Below are positions 1 through 5,487 of a stretch of 6,756 nt of DNA, piece after piece. The notes below the pieces were generated by a model. It ran no database searches. It saw only the letters and a program-made list of their open reading frames with translations, and was not told where the DNA came from. The stretch's first letter is position 1, and each line of letters opens with the position of its first letter. The position numbers were made by a program, and so were the translations under genes. The stretch is taken from the NCBI GenBank assembly GCA_913031405.1, contig CAJWCX010000066.1, positions 1 through 6,756 on the forward strand. Reading direction: 5' to 3'. The stretch is from an uncultured Flavobacteriales bacterium (lineage in GTDB: Bacteria > Bacteroidota > Bacteroidia > Flavobacteriales_D > Crocinitomicaceae).

Positions 1-921
1 CTGATTGGTTTTCATGGAGGATTCTAATTGCTTTAAAGCTGTCATTTGAGGGTTGCTCAATTCTTTAAAACCTTCAATTTGTTCATTTTTTGGATTGATT
101 CGATCAATTTGAAACCTTTCAGCATGAAGAACACCTTTTTTTTCCAGAGTGTTTAGGGCAGAGGGGCTTACTCCTTTTTGCACAAGATGCAATTTTTGTA
201 TGGGTAGAAATGATCCATGTTCAATCTTATTATGTAGAATCTCAATAATCGCTTGAATTTGTTTTTTGTTTTTTTGTTTACCCTCAAGCTCTTCCATTAA
301 AATATTCAGATTCTGTTCGATTTGAAATTGGGGACTTAGTTGATAGCATAGAGCTGTTTTTGGGGTATATCTTCTTTTTATTTCCTCTCTTGAAATCAAA
401 ACTCTTCGCTCAATTAAATCTTTAATCAATGGTTGAACTGTTTTTAAGGACAAAAGATCAGAAAGCTCTTTGATATCACAATCTCCTTTGTGCTCTAAGA
501 AGTCGACGATATCGATTTCCCTTGGCGAAAGTTGCGTTAAGTTATCCTTGTATTCAGGATGCAGTGTAAGCTTTGTTTCGCTTGCCAACTTCAGGTGAGA
601 GGGTAGGGCAGCATTCATTACATCTCCAAGGGGAGCCATGTAGTATTTGGATATCCAATTCCAAAACTTCAGTTGATTCGAATTGACTATAGGCTTGACA
701 TCAAGCACGGCCTCAATATATTTGGACTGATACGAGAAGGGTATCTTGTCGTGAACTTCAATCACAATAGCCGTTTGCATTTTGTTTTTTCCAAAAGGAA
801 CAATAACACGACATCCTATTCCGATAGATTCGTTGAGTTCAAAAGGGATTCTATAAGTGAACGCCCTGTGAATAGGAACAGGAAGAATTACATCAGCAAA
901 AAGAGTGAGCCGATCGTTCAT
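1..921 (-). CDS. priA: Primosomal protein N' (PriA), replication-restart helicase, N-terminal part
   Basis: PriA recognises stalled or collapsed replication forks and, as a 3'-5' helicase, starts reloading of the replisome in the cytoplasm. The minus frame opens with ATG at 921-919 and stays open to the window edge, giving 307 residues. Residues 8-26 (FADVILPVPIHRAFTYRIP) and 36-48 (GCRVIVPFGKNKM) are the conserved 3'-DNA-binding domain, and YYMAPLGDVMNAALP at 93-107 is another PriA signature. Residues about 130-180 look like the winged-helix domain, and LSNPQMTALKQL (288-299) is the usual lead-in to the helicase core. Walker A, the zinc-binding cysteines and the C-terminus lie beyond the edge, so this is an edge truncation, not a broken gene. 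The start is the only Met that keeps the full N-terminal motif. It sits 31 bases after the lipoprotein gene, with no clear Shine-Dalgarno site and an A/T-rich start region. PriA identity is near certain; co-transcription with the genes upstream is inferred. Confidence 0.96.
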   Translation of the reverse strand, partial: MNDRLTLFADVILPVPIHRAFTYRIPFELNESIGIGCRVIVPFGKNKMQTAIVIEVHDKIPFSYQSKYIEAVLDVKPIVNSNQLKFWNWISKYYMAPLGDVMNAALPSHLKLASETKLTLHPEYKDNLTQLSPREIDIVDFLEHKGDCDIKELSDLLSLKTVQPLIKDLIERRVLISREEIKRRYTPKTALCYQLSPQFQIEQNLNILMEELEGKQKNKKQIQAIIEILHNKIEHGSFLPIQKLHLVQKGVSPSALNTLEKKGVLHAERFQIDRINPKNEQIEGFKELSNPQMTALKQLESSMKTNQ

Positions 922-952
922 TTTAATTAAAAGAAGTATTATTTATAATGCA

Positions 953-2095
953 CTAATTACATGAAAAAGACTCTGTGAGGTCCGCTGGATGGTCAGAACA
1001 AAACTGAAGCAATCCAGTGATGGGTCCTTCACACAATTCAATCGTACTGTTTTTGTCAATTGCCCTAATGAACGCTTGTTGCGCAGAGACGAAAAAGGGT
1101 CTGTAGGTTTTAATCGTTTGCACGGATGAAAAAATACCTATTGAATTATATCCTTCCGTAACCGATAAATTCGTATACACGGGCTTACTTTGTGCCAATG
1201 AGCTCGAAGGCGTATTCACCAGAATATAATTATATAAATCTTCTGATCCTCCGGTAATGACAATCTCCATGCCTCTAAAACGTCTTTGGGTTACGGTTTG
1301 ATTTTGAATGGTATTGGCAAGCATAAGGTTGTAAAAGGTATTTCCGTTCGCACTAAAAGACTGTGTTGCATTTTGAGCAACATCTACTTCTCCAAGCCTC
1401 CAATCAAAGGACTTGTATTGAAAATCATTACCCTCGTATTCTATATACTTTACCTCCATTGAAGTATTAATTATATTTGCGTTTCCTGTATTGGATACCA
1501 TTACTGATGTCGAAAGATACTCCCCAGGATTATTGGCAAATTTAAATCTGAAGTTTTGAGAAGATGCATTGGTCGTAATTCCTTTGACCAACTCTGTTGT
1601 TGACGTCACCTCAAATTCTCCATTGTTAATAACCGCAGTAAAACGATATTCGGCATCTGGATTTAAGGATGTCATCATAGGATTAGGTGAGGTTTGGATT
1701 GTTCCAAAAACACCCGAATTCGAGACTGTTGTTGGTAGGGTTTTAAAGTAATATACTTTTTGATTGGGTGCATAAAAAACTCCGTTGGTATCCTTATTAT
1801 CAATGATGGTATCTCTTAGAACCCATGTCCTTTTGACTGTGCCGTTTTCAATTTCGTCTATGGTCGCATCAACAGCATCAAAATAACTCGAATCAGGATT
1901 TTGTGCAATTTCCAGAGCATTCCCTGGACCGATGAAAGCCCTGGTTATTTTAATGTAATGCATGGAATCTGCATGATCTAAAAGTCCATATATAACAGCT
2001 GTTTCTTTAAAATCACCGATTAAATCGATTTCCTCACTACAGCTATAAATACTTAAAACAAAAACCAGTAATTGAGTTATTTTTTTTCTTAACAT
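953..2095 (-). CDS. Lipoprotein of unknown function, DUF4249-like, probably surface or outer-membrane
   Basis: The 380-residue product starts with basic residues (MLRKK), a hydrophobic stretch and a lipobox ending IYSC, so Cys19 should be lipidated after signal peptidase II cleavage. The residues after it (CSEEID) are acidic, resembling the lipoprotein export signal that sends Bacteroidota lipoproteins to the cell surface; surface location is inferred. The mature part is rich in Thr, Ser, Asn and beta-prone segments with no catalytic motif visible. Early VIYGLLDHADSMHYIKI and later GIFSS resemble the DUF4249 group of Bacteroidota lipoproteins as I remember it; this is recall, not a search. 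Three further cysteines lie near the end (about 355, 366 and 379), the last being the next-to-last residue, so a C-terminal disulphide is possible. The start overlaps the stop of the upstream isomerase lipoprotein gene by one base (TAATG), implying translational coupling and perhaps a client or partner relation. Lipoprotein status is strong, family assignment moderate, function unknown. Confidence 0.65.
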   Translation of the reverse strand: MLRKKITQLLVFVLSIYSCSEEIDLIGDFKETAVIYGLLDHADSMHYIKITRAFIGPGNALEIAQNPDSSYFDAVDATIDEIENGTVKRTWVLRDTIIDNKDTNGVFYAPNQKVYYFKTLPTTVSNSGVFGTIQTSPNPMMTSLNPDAEYRFTAVINNGEFEVTSTTELVKGITTNASSQNFRFKFANNPGEYLSTSVMVSNTGNANIINTSMEVKYIEYEGNDFQYKSFDWRLGEVDVAQNATQSFSANGNTFYNLMLANTIQNQTVTQRRFRGMEIVITGGSEDLYNYILVNTPSSSLAQSKPVYTNLSVTEGYNSIGIFSSVQTIKTYRPFFVSAQQAFIRAIDKNSTIELCEGPITGLLQFCSDHPADLTESFSCN

Positions 2096-3075
2096 TAAAG
2101 AATTTCTAAAAGTTCCACTTCAAATATAAGAAGACTATATGGTTTTATAACAGTTCCTGGACGGGGATTTGCACCATAAGCGAGCTCTTCTGGTATGTAG
2201 AAAATAAATTTCGATCCTGGTCTCATTAGTTGTATACCTTCAGTCCATCCGCGAATCACCTGATTCAGTCCAAAGATCGCTGGTTCTCCTCGGTCATAGG
2301 AGCTATCAAAAACCTCTCCGGAGATCACCGAGCCCTTATAATGAACTTTCACTCGAGATGTGGGTTTTGGGTGGTCTCCTTTTCCTTTTCTCAGAACTTT
2401 GTATTGAATTCCTGATACTGTTTCTTGAACACCTGTTTTGTTGCGATTTTTGGCTAAAAAATTTAGACCTTCTTGCTTGATGCTCGCATATTTCATTTGT
2501 TGTCTTTGGGCGATTACCTGATCCAATTTGCTAAAAAGTAGTTGGACACTTTTTTCATCGTCTCTGAAGGCATAATTACTTGAAAGACCATCTTTAAAAC
2601 CATTACAGATCATTTTTCGATTGAAAAGGTCTATAACTCCCAGTTGTTTCATGTTTTTTTCATAGTTGTCCATAGACAGACGTCCCAGGCTTAAAGCACA
2701 TTTTTCAGCAAAATCAGGATCTTTTATAGTACCTGGTGAGGCCATAAAGGCTTGAAAATTATTTTGACACTCAACCAGGTTATAGGTTCCCGTTTCTTCT
2801 TCAAACCCTTGATATAAAATAGTTTGGTCTAAGGTTCTCAATTCTGGATTAGAGTAAATGGGTTTTGATATCTCAAAACCGATTAGATAAGAAATACTGT
2901 CCTTTCCATTTAGCAATTCAACCTCGCTTAAATTAAAATTATCAGCAAGCTTACTACTACTGATTTCGTTCGTTCTAAAATTTGCGTTTGAGTTTCCTTT
3001 TTTAGAATTAGTTGCATCATTTTCATCACAGGAAAACAATACAAGTAAGATAAAAAAGGCAGATGATCTTATCAT
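2095..3075 (-). CDS. FKBP-type peptidyl-prolyl cis-trans isomerase lipoprotein (FkpA/Mip-like)
   Basis: The product catalyses cis-trans isomerisation of X-Pro bonds and probably acts as a folding chaperone in the cell envelope. The 326 residues begin with a short signal peptide and lipobox (LFSC, lipidated Cys16), followed by a polar Asn/Ser/Lys linker to about 50. Residues 58-216 are a helical FKBP_N-type region that seems to hold two successive copies of the motif (SYLIGFEIS at 62-70, ALSLGRLSM at 127-135). The C-terminal 109 residues are a complete FKBP domain. The active-site set is present: Tyr246, Phe256-Asp257, Phe268, Val273-Ile274, Trp277, Tyr300 and Phe318, with VIRGW as in human FKBP12. 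The gene overlaps the upstream paralogue by ATGA and the downstream lipoprotein by one base. Three cysteines in the N-terminal region (103, 126, 157) could form a disulphide. It is not GldI-like: the length and N-terminal region fit Mip/FkpA better. The enzyme family is very secure; periplasmic or surface orientation is open. Confidence 0.93.
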   Translation of the reverse strand: MIRSSAFFILLVLFSCDENDATNSKKGNSNANFRTNEISSSKLADNFNLSEVELLNGKDSISYLIGFEISKPIYSNPELRTLDQTILYQGFEEETGTYNLVECQNNFQAFMASPGTIKDPDFAEKCALSLGRLSMDNYEKNMKQLGVIDLFNRKMICNGFKDGLSSNYAFRDDEKSVQLLFSKLDQVIAQRQQMKYASIKQEGLNFLAKNRNKTGVQETVSGIQYKVLRKGKGDHPKPTSRVKVHYKGSVISGEVFDSSYDRGEPAIFGLNQVIRGWTEGIQLMRPGSKFIFYIPEELAYGANPRPGTVIKPYSLLIFEVELLEIL

Positions 3076-3671
3076 TGAATCGAAATTAATTCTACGTCAA
3101 AAATCAATGCTTCGAAAGGTTTAATAGGTCCACCTGGATGTGGATTCGCACCATAAGCCAATTCTTGTGGAATATACAGTCTGTATTTTGATCCCACATT
3201 CATCAATTGCAATGCTTCCGTCCATCCTGGAATGACTTGATGTACTCCAAAACTTGCCGGAGCGTCTCTTTCAACAGAGCTGTCAAATACTGTACCGTCA
3301 ATAAGAGTTCCATGATAATGAACAGTTACGGTATCTGTACTTTTCGGTGAATCTCCCTCTGCCGCAACCATCACCTCGTATTGAAGTCCTGACTCGGTGG
3401 TTTGAACTTCACTTCTTTCTTTATTTTCATTAAGAAAATCTATTCCTTTTTGTTTGTTGTCTCCATAAGCAGCAGTATTGGCCTCTTCTAAATAGGTTTT
3501 GATCAATTCATTGGCTTCGTTGGGATTCACCTTAAATTGATTGTTTTCAAAGACATCTTGAATACCATTTGTAACCAATGCTATATCTAATTGGTCCAAT
3601 TGCTGGCTTTTTAAACTTTCGGCTATGTTCATTCCAACGGCATAACTCACTTTATCTTTTAAATCGTTCAT
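3072..3671 (-). CDS. FKBP-type peptidyl-prolyl cis-trans isomerase without signal peptide, FklB/FKBP22-like
   Basis: This is a prolyl isomerase with the two-part build of E. coli FklB: an N-terminal dimerisation domain (VSYAVGMNIAESL at 8-20, NGIQDVF at 35-41), a helix to about residue 85, and an FKBP catalytic domain at about 91-199. Its length (199) fits that family (about 206 in E. coli). Catalytic-pocket residues are all present: Tyr119, Phe129-Asp130, Phe141, Val146-Ile147, Trp150 (VIPGW), Tyr173 in LAYG and Phe191. No signal peptide or lipobox is seen, so it should be cytoplasmic. By hand count 64 of 109 catalytic-domain positions match the neighbouring lipoprotein isomerase, with no gaps, which supports a tandem duplication. 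It is the first gene of the leftward block, and its stop overlaps the next start (ATGA). The Met used is the first in frame and fits the family's N-terminus. A weak TAnnTTTG-like element lies just upstream. Its physiological clients cannot be told from sequence. Confidence 0.94.
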   Translation of the reverse strand: MNDLKDKVSYAVGMNIAESLKSQQLDQLDIALVTNGIQDVFENNQFKVNPNEANELIKTYLEEANTAAYGDNKQKGIDFLNENKERSEVQTTESGLQYEVMVAAEGDSPKSTDTVTVHYHGTLIDGTVFDSSVERDAPASFGVHQVIPGWTEALQLMNVGSKYRLYIPQELAYGANPHPGGPIKPFEALIFDVELISIQ

Positions 3672-3688
3672 TATTTTATTTTAGACCA

Positions 3689-3714
3689 CGAAGGTAATGA
3701 AATTCTCAGGTCAA
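3689..3714 (-). promoter_or_regulatory. Possible Bacteroidota-type promoter for the leftward isomerase block
   Basis: Read on the minus strand, TACCTTCG (3696-3689) matches 7 of 8 positions of the Bacteroidota -7 element TAnnTTTG, with a TTG at 3714-3712 as a possible -33 element. The spacing of 15 bases is shorter than usual. The gene start is 18 bases further on. In a 105-base AT-rich divergent region such a match can occur by chance, so this is tentative. Confidence 0.3.
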
Positions 3715-3754
3715 TGGTTAAAGTAGGGTCATCTTCTTATTGAAACTTGATGCT

Positions 3755-3762
3755 TATATTTA
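3755..3762 (+). promoter_or_regulatory. Possible -7 element of the cdd promoter
   Basis: TATATTTA fits TAnnTTTG except for the last base and lies 14 bases before the cdd ATG, implying a very short leader. The nearest upstream TTG (3740-3742) is only 12 bases away, too close for a normal -33 element. Support comes from a near-identical 10-mer, TATCTTTACG against TATATTTACG here, before the next plus-strand operon. No terminator or operator was recognised in 3672-3776. Confidence 0.3.
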
Positions 3763-3776
3763 CGTATAATTGATTT

Positions 3777-4253
3777 ATGAAAAACGACTTTCATTTTTCC
3801 TATGAAACCTATTCTCATTGGAAAGATCTTCCTATAGAGGATCAGGTTCTTGTTGATAAGGCTTATGAGGCTGTTGAATTGGCCTATGCGCCATATAGTC
3901 AATTTCAAGTTGGTGCTTCGGTACGGCTTGATAATGACGCCATTGTCACAGGAAACAATCAAGAAAATGCTGCATATCCTTCTGGTCTTTGTGCTGAGCG
4001 TGTTGCGCTATTCTACATCGGTGCAAATTACCCCAAGCAATCCATAAAAACCATATGCATTGTCGCTAAAGGAGACCTTTTGTCTCTGAGTAACTTATTG
4101 TCGCCATGTGGTGCATGCCGACAGGTCATGCTTGAATCAGAAAATCGTCAGGATACAAAGATCAAAATCATCATGGTCAACCAAGATCATCGAACAATGG
4201 TTATCCCATCTGTCCTCGATTTATTACCATTTGGATTTGGTTACAACGAGTAA
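3777..4253 (+). CDS. cdd: Cytidine deaminase
   Basis: Cytidine deaminase hydrolyses cytidine and deoxycytidine to uridine and deoxyuridine in cytoplasmic pyrimidine salvage. The 158-residue length is that of the small zinc-dependent homotetrameric type, slightly extended at the N-terminus. Visible motifs are YAPYSQFQVGA (37-47), the ribose-binding NQENAAYPSG (61-70), the catalytic CAER with zinc ligand Cys72 and proton-shuttle Glu74, and PCGACRQ with zinc ligands Cys111 and Cys114. All catalytic residues are intact. The ATG at 3777 is the first in frame and leaves a typical N-terminal extension before the conserved core. It is divergent from the isomerase block by 105 bases and 63 bases upstream of the DUF4494 gene, so it may be monocistronic or the first gene of the rightward run. 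The assignment is secure; no purine or pyrimidine partner gene lies next to it. Confidence 0.97.
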   Translation: MKNDFHFSYETYSHWKDLPIEDQVLVDKAYEAVELAYAPYSQFQVGASVRLDNDAIVTGNNQENAAYPSGLCAERVALFYIGANYPKQSIKTICIVAKGDLLSLSNLLSPCGACRQVMLESENRQDTKIKIIMVNQDHRTMVIPSVLDLLPFGFGYNE

Positions 4254-4290
4254 AAATGCGTTTTCATTAGGTTTTGGATGCTGTGCTGAG

Positions 4291-4298
4291 TATCTTTA
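4291..4298 (+). promoter_or_regulatory. Possible -7 element for the DUF4494-pdxH-peptidase operon
   Basis: TATCTTTA in the 63-base gap after cdd resembles TAnnTTTG and begins 26 bases before the DUF4494 ATG. A TTG at 4274-4276 could be the -33 element but is only 14 bases away. The flanking ACG/CG context matches the element before cdd (TATATTTACG and TATCTTTACG). Tentative; cdd may instead read through into the operon. Confidence 0.3.
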
Positions 4299-4316
4299 CG
4301 CCCACAAAATTTTTAT

Positions 4317-4835
4317 ATGATCAGTTGGTTTACAGTTAAATTAAAATACACCAAACAATTAGAAAATGGAACGCTCAAAAGAGTGACGGAACCCTATTTA
4401 ATTGCAGCAATGACCTTCACAGATGCGGAGGCAAGAATTTATGAAGAAATGGGTAATTCCATTAGAGGAGAGTTTATGGTGTCAGGCATTTCTAGAACGG
4501 ACCTACATGACATCTTTTCCATCGACGGTTCCAATCTTTGGTATAAATGTAAGGTGAACTATGAAAGTGCCGATGATGACGGCGGCAAAGCGAAAAAAAT
4601 TACGCAATACTTTTTGACAGAAGGAAAAAGTGTTAAAGATGCTTGCGAAAACTTAAATGACAACCTTTCGGAATTAATGGTTGATTACAAAGTGGTATCT
4701 GTTGCAGAATCGCCAATTATTGAGATATTTCCTCCAAACAAGGGCACTGATGTGACATTGAATGACAATGGAATAAAATCTGCCATGGCTCCTAGTAGCG
4801 ATTTTGAAAGCGAAATTACGGATCAATTAGAATAA
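4317..4835 (+). CDS. DUF4494 domain-containing protein, function unknown
   Basis: The 172-residue product matches my memory of DUF4494, a family found mainly in Bacteroidota. The signature is at the N-terminus: WFTVKLKYTKQLENG (4-18), then VTEPYLIAAMTFTDAEARI (23-41) and GEFMVSGISR (51-60). A second conserved part follows with WYKCKVNY (75-82), KKITQYFLTEG (93-103) and VVSVAESPIIEIF (126-138). The last 30 or so residues are acidic and look disordered. There is no signal peptide, transmembrane segment or catalytic motif, so it is probably a soluble cytoplasmic protein. The ATG at 4317 puts the conserved Trp at position 4, as expected for the family. It stops 2 bases before pdxH, so the two are almost certainly co-transcribed. 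A link to vitamin B6 metabolism is possible by position only. Family call fairly firm; role unknown. Confidence 0.85.
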   Translation: MISWFTVKLKYTKQLENGTLKRVTEPYLIAAMTFTDAEARIYEEMGNSIRGEFMVSGISRTDLHDIFSIDGSNLWYKCKVNYESADDDGGKAKKITQYFLTEGKSVKDACENLNDNLSELMVDYKVVSVAESPIIEIFPPNKGTDVTLNDNGIKSAMAPSSDFESEITDQLE

Positions 4836-4837
4836 AA

Positions 4838-5485
4838 ATGAGTGATCATATTCAACGGTTAAAGAACGAGCACAAAGATTTTAATGTCAGTGATATAGAT
4901 TCTTCTTTCGAATCGGATCCTATTAAGGCTTTCCAGCAGTGGTTTAATGATGCTTGTAATAGTAATGAGGATGAGCCAAATGCCCTTTGTCTTTCAACAG
5001 TAGATGTGTTAACTCATCAACCATCGAGTCGTATTGTATATTTAAAAGATTTGCGAAATAATGAGTTGGTATTTTACACTAACTATTCTAGTAAAAAGGG
5101 ATTAGAAATCGAAAAAAATGGAAATGCTAGCATGCTCTTCTTTTGGCCAGGTTTACAAAGACAAATAAGAATTCAAGGGATATTGAATAAAATTTCTTCA
5201 AAAGAAAGTGATACTTATTTCAGCTCTAGACCCAGAAGCAGTCAAATTGGGGCCTGGGCCTCTAAGCAGTCGGATCGATTAGAGTCAAAAGAGGAATTAG
5301 AAATACGGGTAAAAGATTTAGAGAAGCGCTTTCCGGGAGTAGTTCCAAGACCTGATTTTTGGGGAGGTTATGCTTTAGATCCACATTTCATCGAGTTTTG
5401 GCAAGGTAGGCCCTCTCGTTTACACGATCGCATCTGTTTTGAAAAAGAAAACGATGAGTGGGTTTCTTATCGAATAAACCCCTAA
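4838..5485 (+). CDS. pdxH: Pyridoxamine 5'-phosphate oxidase
   Basis: PdxH is the FMN enzyme that oxidises pyridoxine or pyridoxamine 5'-phosphate with O2 to pyridoxal 5'-phosphate (PLP), in the last step of de novo synthesis and in salvage. The 215 residues are the family's normal length. FMN-site motifs are SSRIVYLKDL (63-72), VFYTNYSSKKG (78-88) and WPGLQRQIRIQG (103-114). RSSQIGAWASKQS (133-145) lines the substrate and FMN sites, and the C-terminal motif DPHFIEFWQGRPSRLHDR (181-198) carries the substrate-binding Arg and His; the protein ends WVSYRINP, close to the usual ending in -P. Nothing essential appears missing. Its ATG lies 2 bases after the DUF4494 stop and its stop is 2 bases before the peptidase ATG. 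The presence of an oxygen-dependent enzyme suggests an organism that meets oxygen. Assignment is very secure. Confidence 0.98.
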   Translation: MSDHIQRLKNEHKDFNVSDIDSSFESDPIKAFQQWFNDACNSNEDEPNALCLSTVDVLTHQPSSRIVYLKDLRNNELVFYTNYSSKKGLEIEKNGNASMLFFWPGLQRQIRIQGILNKISSKESDTYFSSRPRSSQIGAWASKQSDRLESKEELEIRVKDLEKRFPGVVPRPDFWGGYALDPHFIEFWQGRPSRLHDRICFEKENDEWVSYRINP

Positions 5486-5487
5486 TA

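Noticed and set aside
673..930. Plus-strand open frame of 85 codons
   Set aside because: It lies opposite the well-conserved N-terminus of priA, has no recognisable motif, and is explained as a shadow of that gene.
2095..3075. Lipoprotein isomerase as the gliding protein GldI
   Set aside because: GldI is, as I recall, a shorter lipoprotein with a different N-terminal part; this protein has an FKBP_N region and a Mip/FkpA-like layout.
3729..3962. Minus-strand open frame of 77 codons that would overlap the cdd start
   Set aside because: It is antisense to the conserved cdd coding region and covers the divergent promoter region; its residue make-up is not protein-like.
4277..4297. Six-pair hairpin (GATGCT / AGTATC) followed by TTT after cdd, as a terminator
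   Set aside because: The stem is short, contains a G-U pair and few G-C pairs, and the T run is only three bases, so it is unlikely to terminate transcription.
5458..5487. GTG start giving the M16 peptidase ten extra residues
   Set aside because: It would overlap pdxH by 28 bases with a rare start codon, while the in-frame ATG at 5488 fits the 2-base spacing seen in this operon and the family's N-terminus.
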